Of a stretch of 41,944 nt of DNA, positions 1 through 7,294 are shown piece by piece. The stretch comes from Rhizobium sp. Q54 (lineage in GTDB: Bacteria > Pseudomonadota > Alphaproteobacteria > CADEGL01), in contig CAMAPP010000009.1 of assembly GCA_945860095.1 (NCBI GenBank), positions 1-41,944 of the forward strand, given 5' to 3'. Positions within the stretch are counted from its first letter, which is position 1; every line of letters begins with the position of its first letter. The notes below the pieces were generated by a model, which ran no database searches, was not told the origin of the DNA, and was given only the letters and a program-made list of their open reading frames with translations. The position numbers and the translations under genes are program-made.

Positions 1-819
1 CTGTTCACGCCGAAATCCATGGGCCCGGTTACGGCGGCGGCCGGCACGGCGATCGCCGCCATGGACCACATGCTCGACGGCAAGGCCGCGAAGACCTTCG
101 CCCTCGTCCGCCCGCCAGGGCACCATGCCGGACCCGGCACCTCGGACGGCTATTGTTTTCTTAACAACACGGCGCTGGCCGCCGAGCGCGCGATCCGGCG
201 CGGCGCCAAGCGCGTGGCGATTCTCGACTGGGACGTCCACCACGGCAACGGCACGCAGGAAGGGTTTTACGGCCGCGACGACGTGCTGACGATCTCGTTC
301 CACATGGACCACGGCGCATGGCATCCGCGCGTCCACCCCCAGACCGGCAAGGCCGACGAGATCGGTCGCGGCCGCGGCAAGGGCTTCAACGTCAACATCC
401 CCCTGCCCATGGGCACGGGCGACGCGGGATACATCAAGGCGATGCGCGCGGTCGCGAAACCCGCCATCGACGCCTTCAAGCCCGAGGTCATCGTCGTCGC
501 CAATGGCCAAGACGCCAATCAGTTCGACCCCAATGGCCGCCAGCTCGTGACCATGGCGGGATTCCGAGCGCTTGGCGCCGAGGCGCGCGCGCTCGCCGTC
601 AAGCACACGGGCGGCAGGTTGTGCATCGTCCAGGAGGGCGGCTATCAGATGACTTACGCCGCCTTGTGCATGCACGCGACGATCGAAGGATTTCTCGGCC
701 TCGATGCGACCATTCGGGATAAGATGGCGTTCTATCCCGACGATCCTCGCGCCGCCGAAGCCGCCATCGCCGCGATCAAAAAGCTGCGCGCCAAGACCGC
801 CGGACGGCCGCGCGCCTAA
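1..819 (+). CDS. Class II histone deacetylase / acetylpolyamine aminohydrolase family protein, 5' end outside window
   Basis: Zinc hydrolase of the arginase/deacetylase fold, expected to remove acetyl groups from acetylated lysines or polyamines in the cytoplasm. The frame is open from base 1, so the true start lies upstream; 272 codons are visible. Counting from the first Met (base 19), RPPGHHA (31-37) holds the tandem His pair and DWDVHHGNGTQ (70-80) holds Asp72 and His74 as zinc ligands. ANGQDANQFDPN supplies the third ligand (Asp165), and EGGY (206-209) the transition-state Tyr. All core catalytic residues are therefore present. The usual SAGFDAH motif is altered to NGQDAN, so the substrate may be small and non-histone. 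It precedes the flavin monooxygenase at 887 by 67 bases. The family is certain; the substrate is unknown. Confidence 0.9.
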   Translation: MFTPKSMGPVTAAAGTAIAAMDHMLDGKAAKTFALVRPPGHHAGPGTSDGYCFLNNTALAAERAIRRGAKRVAILDWDVHHGNGTQEGFYGRDDVLTISFHMDHGAWHPRVHPQTGKADEIGRGRGKGFNVNIPLPMGTGDAGYIKAMRAVAKPAIDAFKPEVIVVANGQDANQFDPNGRQLVTMAGFRALGAEARALAVKHTGGRLCIVQEGGYQMTYAALCMHATIEGFLGLDATIRDKMAFYPDDPRAAEAAIAAIKKLRAKTAGRPRA

Positions 820-886
820 ACCAAGCGCGGACATTCAGTCGGATATCCAACCGCGCAATCGGCCCAATATTTAGTCGGAGAACGAC

Positions 887-1903
887 GTGGATTTCGGTTT
901 CTATCTACCCTGCTATTGGCCGGACACCAGCTATCCCGCCCAGCACATGTACCGCGAGACCGTGGAGGAGGCGAAACTCGCCGAGGACACGGGCTTTACC
1001 TCGGTGTCGATCCCGGAACACCATTTCATCAACTATCTGACGCATCCCAGCCCGCTTCTGACCGCCGTGCGCGTCGCGTGCGAAACCAAGCGCGTTCCCA
1101 TCATCACGGCCTGTTTGGTTCTGCCGTTCTACGACATCCGGCGCCTTGCGGGTGAAATCGCGCAGGCCGATTGCCTGACCAATGGCCGGATCGAGTTGGG
1201 GCTCGGACGGGGCGCGTTCCAGTACGAATTCGACCAGTTCAACGTGCCGGTCGCCGAATCGCGCGAACGCTTCGGCGACGCGCTTGCGCTGTTGAAGACG
1301 CTTCTGACCGAGGAAGAGGTTTCCTGGGACAGCAAGTATTACAAATTCGGTCCGATCACGATCACGCCCCGGCCGATGACCAAGCCCCACCCGCCGATTT
1401 GGATCGCGGCACTCGCGCCCGGCAGCATCAATTGGTGCGTGAAGCAGGGCTATCACATCATGACCACGCCCCTGCGCGATCCCTTCGAAGCCGCTAAGCA
1501 ACAAGCAAAATCGTTCTTCGATGCGGTCGCCGAAATCGGTCCCGCCGCGCGCAATCAGAAGCTGTCGATGCTGCGCATGTGCTACGTCTCCGAGGACCGC
1601 GCCGACATCGCGGAAAAGCTCGAGATGGCGGTCGAGAACCACCGCCGCTTCGTCTGCGTCTTCAACACGCCGGGCCAGGTCAAGCGCGGCGCAATCGTGC
1701 CGATTGACGTGGACATCACGCCCGAGGAAGCCGAGAACTCGCTTATCATCGGCACGTCCGAGCAATGCATCGCGAAATTGAAAACCTACGAGACTTTGGG
1801 AATCCACAACATGCAGCTCAACATGAACTTCGGCGCCAATCACCGCGACGTCATGCGCTCGGTCGAAATGTTCGCGACCCGCGTCATGCCACACTTCGCC
1901 TGA
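887..1903 (+). CDS. LLM class flavin-dependent oxidoreductase (luciferase-like monooxygenase)
   Basis: Bacterial-luciferase-like TIM-barrel protein of 338 residues that would use reduced FMN (or F420) and oxygen on an unknown substrate. The start is GTG at 887, with a GGAG-type ribosome site a few bases upstream; no ATG gives the complete N-terminal beta strand MDFGFYLP. Family features are the SIPEHHF motif (about 41-47), NGRIELGLGRG in the middle, and the TPRPMTKPHPPIWIAA segment near residue 165. The M19 homologue begins two bases after its stop codon, so the two are almost certainly co-transcribed and may act on the same compound. The family call is firm; substrate and cofactor are not readable from sequence. 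Confidence 0.92.
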   Translation: MDFGFYLPCYWPDTSYPAQHMYRETVEEAKLAEDTGFTSVSIPEHHFINYLTHPSPLLTAVRVACETKRVPIITACLVLPFYDIRRLAGEIAQADCLTNGRIELGLGRGAFQYEFDQFNVPVAESRERFGDALALLKTLLTEEEVSWDSKYYKFGPITITPRPMTKPHPPIWIAALAPGSINWCVKQGYHIMTTPLRDPFEAAKQQAKSFFDAVAEIGPAARNQKLSMLRMCYVSEDRADIAEKLEMAVENHRRFVCVFNTPGQVKRGAIVPIDVDITPEEAENSLIIGTSEQCIAKLKTYETLGIHNMQLNMNFGANHRDVMRSVEMFATRVMPHFA

Positions 1904-1905
1904 CC

Positions 1906-2931
1906 ATGGCCGCCTCCGAACGCGCCCAAGCGCTCCACCGATCGAGCCTCGTCATCGACGGGCTGATCTTCCTATCCGACGGCACGGTCGAACCCATCCG
2001 CGCGGGCGGCGCGCACGCGGCCAACGTGACGGTCACGGGCTTCAATACCGATTTCGCCGAGACTTGCGACCAGATGGCCGTGTGGGCCGAGCGGCTGGCG
2101 CAACCGGGCTCGCCCTGGCATCTCGTCCGCACGACCGGCGATTTCGAACACGCGCGCGCCGTGGGCAAATTCGGCCTCGTCATGGGCTGGCAGAACATGC
2201 GGCCCATCGACGACAAGCTCGCGCGCCTGGCGTTCTTTCACACCCTGGGCCTGCGCGTGATGCAGCTCACCTATAACGAGCGCAATTTCCTGGGCGATGG
2301 TTGCATCGAGCCGGGTAATGGTGGCCTGTCGGCGTTCGGCGAGCGGGCGATAGCCGAAATGAATCGCCTTGGGATCGCGGTCGATTTGTCGCATGTGGGC
2401 GAGCGCACCACGCTCGATGCCTGCGCCGCCTCCGCCAAGCCCGTTCTCGTCACCCACGCCAACGCCAAGGCGGTGGCGAACGCGCCGCGCAACAAGTCCG
2501 ATGCGGTCATCAAGGCGGTCGCGGCCACGGGCGGCTTGATCGGCGTCTCGGTGTACGGACCGATGTGTTGGGACGGCCGGTCCACCGCGCGCCCGAGTCT
2601 CATGGACTTCATGCGCCACGTCGATCACGTCGCGGGCCTCATCGGGCGGGACAGGCTGTCCTTCGGCACGGATTTTCCGGGCGTCGCCGATTTGGCGAAG
2701 GTCGGCGCCATCATCGAAACCACGCTCGCGCGCTATCCGAGTGCCGTGTCGAAATACGCCGAGAATTTCGGCAACGACATCCGCACGCGCTATCTCGCCG
2801 ATTGCGCGTCGCCCAAGGACCTGCCGAACATGACCGACGCCCTACTCTCCCACGGCTGGTCGGAACCGGAGGTCAGGGGCCTGCTCGGAGAAAATCTCCG
2901 CCGCGTGCTGAAGACGATCTGGGGCGCTTGA
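1906..2931 (+). CDS. Membrane dipeptidase-like protein (peptidase M19 family), non-canonical metal site
   Basis: A 341-residue member of the M19 (renal dipeptidase) amidohydrolase family. I place the start at the ATG at 1906, two bases after the stop of the monooxygenase; longer readings would run into that gene. Kept family motifs are VDLSHVG (159-165, His163), PVLVTHAN (His184) and the FGTDFPGV segment (Asp256). The N-terminal metal motif DGHND of canonical dipeptidases reads DGLIF (18-22), and the bridging Glu of the VEGG motif is replaced in GWQN (94-97). The binuclear zinc site of true dipeptidases therefore cannot form in the usual way. No signal peptide is visible. I recall other proteobacterial proteins with the same WQN/LTYN features, so this is probably a distinct subfamily. 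The reaction is unknown. Confidence 0.85.
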   Translation: MAASERAQALHRSSLVIDGLIFLSDGTVEPIRAGGAHAANVTVTGFNTDFAETCDQMAVWAERLAQPGSPWHLVRTTGDFEHARAVGKFGLVMGWQNMRPIDDKLARLAFFHTLGLRVMQLTYNERNFLGDGCIEPGNGGLSAFGERAIAEMNRLGIAVDLSHVGERTTLDACAASAKPVLVTHANAKAVANAPRNKSDAVIKAVAATGGLIGVSVYGPMCWDGRSTARPSLMDFMRHVDHVAGLIGRDRLSFGTDFPGVADLAKVGAIIETTLARYPSAVSKYAENFGNDIRTRYLADCASPKDLPNMTDALLSHGWSEPEVRGLLGENLRRVLKTIWGA

Positions 2932-2935
2932 TTCC

Positions 2936-3169
2936 CTAGGGCACGGCGATCGGCGCCTGGGGCATCACGTAGCGGTATTCCTGCCCCTTGACCGGCGCGG
3001 CATGGCAATCCTTGGCCGCGAGCGTGGAATAGCAATAGACCTCGGGCGCGGTCGCGACGATGTCGCGTTTGGCCCAGCCGGAGGCGCGGAGCTCGGATTC
3101 CGCTTCGCGCGCGCATGAAGCGGCCAGGACCGCCACCGCAAGCGCAAGCGCGGCGCGGGCGCGCCTCAT
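2936..3169 (-). CDS. Small putative lipoprotein, unknown function
   Basis: A 77-residue protein. The N-terminus MRRARAALALAVAVLAASC is a basic, hydrophobic signal ending in a lipobox-like AASC (Cys19), so the mature protein should be lipid-anchored at the periplasmic side. The mature part contains two Cys in the pattern YCYSTLAAKDC (46-55) that could form a disulfide. The ATG overlaps the TGA of acuI by four bases (ATGA), implying translational coupling. I know of no assigned function; similar short lipoproteins with a YCY motif occur in alphaproteobacteria. Its stop lies four bases from the convergent end of the M19 gene. Confidence 0.7.
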   Translation of the reverse strand: MRRARAALALAVAVLAASCAREAESELRASGWAKRDIVATAPEVYCYSTLAAKDCHAAPVKGQEYRYVMPQAPIAVP

Positions 3170-4161
3170 GAACCGGGCCGGACGACCGTCCGCCCCTTCA
3201 CCTGGCCCTTGAGGATCGCGGAGGCGAGCGCCGACAAATCGCCGAGACCGACTTCGCTGATCGTCGAATCGAGCGCGTCCTTTGGCAATTCCTTGGCCAG
3301 GCGCGCCCAGGCCAGTTCGCGGCGGGGCTTCGGGCACATGACGGAATCGATGCCAAGCAGATTGATCCCGCGCAGCAGGAACGGCAGGACCGTGGTCTTA
3401 AGCTCGGCCCCGCCCGCGAGGCCGCAGGAAGCGATGGACGCGCCGTATTTCATCTGCGTGAGCACGTTGGCGAGCGTGTCGCCGCCGACGCTGTCGATTG
3501 AGCCCGCGAACCGCTCGGCGCCCAAGGGCCGGGTCGGCGCCGCGCCGATTTCCGCGCGATCGAGGATCGTCTTGGCGCCGAGCGCCTTGAGATAGTCGTG
3601 GGTTTCCTTGCGCCCCGTCGAAGCCGCGACCGTATAACCGCGCGCGGCCAGAAGCGCGACCGCGATGCTGCCGACCCCGCCCGCGGCGCCGGTCACCAGA
3701 ACCTCGCCCGCCGCCGGGGCGAGTCCGCGATCCTCGAGCGCCATGAGGGCCAGCATCGACGTGAAGCCCGCCGTGCCGATGGCCATGGCGCGCCGCGTGT
3801 CCAAGCCTTGGGGAACCTTGACCAGCCAATCGCCCTTCACGCGCGCGCGCGTCGAATAGCCGCCCCAATGGGCCTCGCCCACGCGCCAGCCTGTCAGGAT
3901 GACCTTGTCACCGGCCTTGTAGCCCGCATGGCTCGACGCCTCGACCGTGCCCGCGAAATTGATGCCGGGCACATGCGGATAGGGGCGCCCCAGACGGCCG
4001 AGGCCGCTCAGCACCAAGCCGTCCTTGTAGTTGAGGGTCGAGTATTCGACCGCGACCGTCACGTCGCCCTGGGGCAGCGCGTCATCGGCAAGCTCGCGAA
4101 TGGCGCCTACGACCTTGCCGTCCTTTTCCTCGAGTACGAGCGCCCTGAACATATTTGTCAT
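3166..4161 (-). CDS. acuI: Acryloyl-CoA reductase AcuI-type (YhdH/YhfP family quinone oxidoreductase)
   Basis: Zinc-free medium-chain reductase of 331 residues. AcuI proteins reduce acryloyl-CoA to propionyl-CoA with NADPH, detoxifying acrylate that arises from DMSP or 3-hydroxypropionate metabolism. Visible features are the N-terminal STLNYKDGL motif (41-49), PGINFAGTV (65-73), the Rossmann motif GAAGGVG (158-164) and the STGR dinucleotide-binding motif (181-184), all typical of YhdH/AcuI. Length matches the family. It lies 39 bases downstream of the thiolase stop on the same strand and is coupled to the lipoprotein by an ATGA overlap. The family is certain; acryloyl-CoA as the main substrate is inferred from family knowledge. 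Confidence 0.93.
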   Translation of the reverse strand: MTNMFRALVLEEKDGKVVGAIRELADDALPQGDVTVAVEYSTLNYKDGLVLSGLGRLGRPYPHVPGINFAGTVEASSHAGYKAGDKVILTGWRVGEAHWGGYSTRARVKGDWLVKVPQGLDTRRAMAIGTAGFTSMLALMALEDRGLAPAAGEVLVTGAAGGVGSIAVALLAARGYTVAASTGRKETHDYLKALGAKTILDRAEIGAAPTRPLGAERFAGSIDSVGGDTLANVLTQMKYGASIASCGLAGGAELKTTVLPFLLRGINLLGIDSVMCPKPRRELAWARLAKELPKDALDSTISEVGLGDLSALASAILKGQVKGRTVVRPGS

Positions 4162-4200
4162 TGTGTTCCCCGTCTATGCGTTGCGATCGAGCGCGGCGCC

Positions 4201-5367
4201 TCAGCGCCACGGCTCGAGAATGGTGCAGTAGTTGGCGACGCCGGTGCCGCCCATGTTGAATACGCCCGCCAGTTCCGCGCCGGCGATCTGCATGCCGCCG
4301 GCCTCGCCCGCGAGCTGCATGGCGGCAAGCACGTGCATGGACACGCCGGTCGCGCCGATGGGATGGCCCTTGGACTTGAGCCCGCCCGATGGATTGACCG
4401 GGAGCTTGCCGGTCTTCTCGGTCCAACCCTCGAGCACGGCGCGCGCGCCCTGGCCGCGCTTGGTCAAGCCCATCGCCTCGTACTGGATGAGTTCGGCGGT
4501 GGTGAAGCAATCGTGGATTTCGACGAGATCGAGATCGTCCAGCGTCGCGCCCGCCTCGGCGAGCGCGCGCCGCCAGGCGATCTCGCAACCCTCGAGATAG
4601 GTCATGTCGCGGCCGCGCATGGGCAGGAAATCGTTCACCTGCTGTGCCGCGCGCACGAAAATCGCCTTCCGCGCCGTCCCGGCGAAATCGGCGTCCGCCA
4701 GCACCAGCGCCGCCGCGCCATCCGACACCATGGAACAATCGGTGCGCTTCAACGGCCCCGCCACCAGCGGATTTTTCTCCGACACCTGGCGACAAAACTC
4801 GTAGCCGAGATCCTTGCGCACATGGGCATAGGGATTGGCGGTGCCGTTCTTGTGGTTCTTGGCCGCGATGCGCGCGAGCGCGTCCGACTGGTCGCCGTAG
4901 CGCTGGAAATAGAGCTGAGTCAGATGGCCAAACACATGGGCGAAGCTCGGATAATCCTTGCTTTCGTCCTTCACGTAGCTGGCCTTGGTCAGGATGGCGC
5001 CCAACTGGTCGACCGGAACCTCCGTCATCTTCTCGACGCCGACGACGAGAACAAGGCGCGCCCGGCGCGCGCCGATGGCGTCGAGACCCGCATGGATCGC
5101 CGCCGAACCGGTGGCGCACGCGTTTTCCACCCGCGTCGCCGGCTTGAAGCGCAACGCCGGATCGGCCTGCAGCACGAGCGAAGCGGGAAAATCCTGCGCC
5201 ATCATGCCGGCGTTGAACAAGCCGAGATAGATCGCGTCGATCTCACCCGCGCCGATGCCCGCGTCCGCGAGCGCACCCGTCGTCACCCGCCCGATCATCG
5301 ATTCGTAATCTTCGCCTTCGTGCTTGCCAAATGGCATATGCGACCAGCCGACGATGCAAGCCGTCAT
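4201..5367 (-). CDS. Thiolase family protein, SCP2-thiolase type (acetyl-CoA acetyltransferase-like)
   Basis: A 388-residue thiolase that would cleave or form 3-ketoacyl-CoA. The nucleophilic Cys84 sits in ENACATGSAA. The HDCF motif (285-288) replaces the NEAF motif of classical thiolases, which marks the SCP2/SCP-x branch, and GHPIGATG (334-341) gives the catalytic His335. The C-terminal NMGGTGVANY segment stands where classical thiolases have their second catalytic Cys; in SCP2 thiolases the HDCF Cys is thought to serve instead. The start is the ATG at 5367, behind a GGGGA ribosome site; the frame is open much further upstream but without family similarity. acuI follows 39 bases downstream, suggesting a small acyl-CoA operon. 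Two exact 13-bp repeats lie in its leader. Confidence 0.9.
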   Translation of the reverse strand: MTACIVGWSHMPFGKHEGEDYESMIGRVTTGALADAGIGAGEIDAIYLGLFNAGMMAQDFPASLVLQADPALRFKPATRVENACATGSAAIHAGLDAIGARRARLVLVVGVEKMTEVPVDQLGAILTKASYVKDESKDYPSFAHVFGHLTQLYFQRYGDQSDALARIAAKNHKNGTANPYAHVRKDLGYEFCRQVSEKNPLVAGPLKRTDCSMVSDGAAALVLADADFAGTARKAIFVRAAQQVNDFLPMRGRDMTYLEGCEIAWRRALAEAGATLDDLDLVEIHDCFTTAELIQYEAMGLTKRGQGARAVLEGWTEKTGKLPVNPSGGLKSKGHPIGATGVSMHVLAAMQLAGEAGGMQIAGAELAGVFNMGGTGVANYCTILEPWR

Positions 5368-5390
5368 GCAAATCCCCGTCTTTAACTCTT

Positions 5391-5419
5391 GTTTCGGAAT
5401 ATTTGGGTTTCGGAATATT
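5391..5419. repeat. Two direct 13-bp repeats in the thiolase leader
   Basis: GTTTCGGAATATT occurs at 5391-5403 and again at 5407-5419, a 16-base period, 24-52 bases upstream of the thiolase ATG in an AT-richer leader. A tandem pair at this distance could be a regulator-binding site or a recent small duplication. No dyad symmetry is obvious within a unit. Confidence 0.6.
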
Positions 5420-5643
5420 CGGCGCCCCGTGGCGCCCGAACGTGCGGCGCACCTTAGCAGACCGCCATTGCCGCCGTCAGCGGGATGCATGGGGCCACCG
5501 TCCTGGCAGCCGCGGACCCCGTGTGCTGACAGTTCGCCGTTGTTTATCAAATATTTACCGATAATCGGAATGATGATTTTGGTACAATTTCCGTCCTGGC
5601 CCTTGGCCGGTGGCAGGGCCGCGCACCACGCGAGGGTGAGCCC

Positions 5644-5904
5644 ATGGCCGCGACCCGCCTCATCGTTCCCCAATACCGCTTGGTCACCGCCGAGATCCTT
5701 TACCGGCGGCCCGACCACCCGGGCCTGTTGCAAAGCTTCGTGTGGCAGACCCGGGACGAGACGCCCGACTACCCGCGACTGCACGAATTTCTCGCCTGGT
5801 GGTCGCGCACGCTCGACGGCGCCTTGCATTCGGTGCGTCTTTACACGGGCGAGCGCGCGACCGGCGATTGGCGACCGGCAACCGACTACGTCACCATGCA
5901 CTGA
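5644..5904 (+). CDS. usg: Usg family protein
   Basis: An 86-residue protein of the alphaproteobacterial Usg family, first noted beside tryptophan genes in Caulobacter; its biochemical role is unknown. Family marks are YRLVTAEILYRRPDHP (11-26), FVWQTRDETPDYPRLHEFL in the middle, and the conserved LHSVRLYTG near residue 61. Length fits the family. It stands alone on the + strand between a thiolase and a dihydroorotase-family gene, not in a trp operon. The ATG is preceded by a GAGGGTGAG stretch. The leader (5530-5600) is AT-rich and could hold its promoter, but no convincing -35/-10 pair is seen. Confidence 0.9.
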   Translation: MAATRLIVPQYRLVTAEILYRRPDHPGLLQSFVWQTRDETPDYPRLHEFLAWWSRTLDGALHSVRLYTGERATGDWRPATDYVTMH

Positions 5905-5924
5905 CGCCGGGCACTGACGCCGGG
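5899..5924. repeat. Exact tandem duplication of 13 bp over the usg stop codon
   Basis: CACTGACGCCGGG is present twice in a row (5899-5911, 5912-5924), followed by a decayed third copy (CACAGACGG). The usg TGA lies in the first copy. It has no visible function and is probably a replication-slippage product. Confidence 0.7.
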
Positions 5925-5956
5925 CACAGACGGCCGCGTGCGTCGGCGATTGCGGC

Positions 5957-7294
5957 CTAGCTCGCGCGCGTGTCGAGGAAGCGCGCGGGCACGCCCATGG
6001 GCACGCCCAATCTCTGGCCATCGCGCATGACGATCTGGCCGCGCAGGATGGTCGCAACCGGCCAGCCGGTCAGCTCAAGCCCCTCGAAGGGCGACCAGCC
6101 GGATTTGCTTTCGATCCATTCGCGCGCGACCGCGCGCTTGGCCTTCAAATCCACGAGCACGATATCGGCGTCGTAGCCGACGACGAGCCGGCCCTTGCAG
6201 GCGATATTGTAGATGCGCTGAGGGCCGTGCGAGGCGAGATCGACCAGGCGTTCGAGCGACAGCCGGCCGCGATGGACGTGATCGAGCATGACGGGCAGAA
6301 GCGTTTGCACGCCGGGCATGCCGGAGGGGCTCTGGGGATAGGGCTTGGCTTTTTCCTCGAGCGTGTGCGGCGCGTGATCGGAGCCGAGCACGTCGACGAC
6401 GCCCGAGGTCACGCCGCGCCACAAGCCTTCGCGGTGGCGCGCCTCGCGGATGGGCGGGTTCATCTGGGCCAGCGTGCCCAGACGGTCGTAGCACTCGGGC
6501 GCCGACAGGGTGAGGTGCTGGGGCGTGACCTCGACGGTCGCGATGTCGCGGTGCTCGGCCAGGATCGCGATTTCTTCCTCGGTGGTGATGTGCAGGACGT
6601 GAATCTGGCGGCCAAGCTCGCGCGCGATGGCAAGAACGCGCCGCGTCGCGCGCACCGCCGATTCGACGTCGCGCCACTCGCAATGGGCATGCGGCCGGCC
6701 CGCCGCCTCGGCTATGTGCCGGCGCTCGTTCATGCGCGGCTCGTCCTCGGAGTGAATCGCGACGCGCCTACGACCCGAGGCCAGCGCGCGGCGTAGCGTC
6801 GCGTCGTCGGGCACCAGAAGGTTGCCGGTGGAGGCGCCCATGAAAATCTTGACCCCGCAGCACCCGGGAACGCCTTCGGCCTCGGCCAGCCGATCGACAT
6901 TGTCCATGGCCGCGCCGACGAAGAAGGCGTGATCGCACCACGCCCGGCCGCGCGCGCGCGCGAGCTTGTCGGCGATTTCGGCGGGCCCGGTGGTGTTGGG
7001 GCGGGTATTCGGCATCTCGAACACCGTCGTAACCCCACCCATGATCGCGCCGCGCGTGCCGGATTCGAGGTCTTCCTTGTGCTCGAGGCCAGGCTCGCGA
7101 AAATGCACCTGGGTGTCGATCACGCCTGGCAGAACGTGCAGGCCGCGCGCGTCCAGCGTTTGCGCCGCACGCGCGCCCTCGAGCGCGCCGAGCGCCGCGA
7201 TGCGCCCGCCTCGGATGCCGAGATCGACCGTCTCCACCCCATTGGGCGTGACGGCGCGCCCGCCCGTGATCACGAGATCGTAGCTATCCGTCAT
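5957..7294 (-). CDS. Dihydroorotase family amidohydrolase
   Basis: A 445-residue amidohydrolase close to dihydroorotase, which closes carbamoyl-aspartate to dihydroorotate in pyrimidine synthesis. Metal-site residues seen are the carbamylated-Lys candidate Lys149 in GVKIFMGAS, His181 (AIHSEDE), His235 (HVLHIT) and Asp306 (GSDHAPHTLEEKAKPYP). The first metal motif reads DTQVHFREPG (60-69), with Gln62 where dihydroorotase normally has the first His of HxH. The alphaproteobacterial clade I recall with DTQVHFREPG is routinely annotated as dihydroorotase. The ATG overlaps the asnB TGA by four bases, making this the last gene of the glycan operon. Alternatives are a hydantoinase or allantoinase-like activity, or a sugar-modifying amidohydrolase. 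Confidence 0.85.
   Translation of the reverse strand: MTDSYDLVITGGRAVTPNGVETVDLGIRGGRIAALGALEGARAAQTLDARGLHVLPGVIDTQVHFREPGLEHKEDLESGTRGAIMGGVTTVFEMPNTRPNTTGPAEIADKLARARGRAWCDHAFFVGAAMDNVDRLAEAEGVPGCCGVKIFMGASTGNLLVPDDATLRRALASGRRRVAIHSEDEPRMNERRHIAEAAGRPHAHCEWRDVESAVRATRRVLAIARELGRQIHVLHITTEEEIAILAEHRDIATVEVTPQHLTLSAPECYDRLGTLAQMNPPIREARHREGLWRGVTSGVVDVLGSDHAPHTLEEKAKPYPQSPSGMPGVQTLLPVMLDHVHRGRLSLERLVDLASHGPQRIYNIACKGRLVVGYDADIVLVDLKAKRAVAREWIESKSGWSPFEGLELTGWPVATILRGQIVMRDGQRLGVPMGVPARFLDTRAS

Noticed and set aside
3598-5385. 595-codon open frame on the + strand opposite acuI and the thiolase
   Set aside because: It is antisense to two clear enzyme genes and has no recognisable domain.
5368-6057. 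Upstream extension of the thiolase frame, giving a 618-residue product
   Set aside because: The added part has no similarity to thiolases, covers usg on the other strand, and the true N-terminus MTACIVGWSHMPFGK is at 5367 with a ribosome site.
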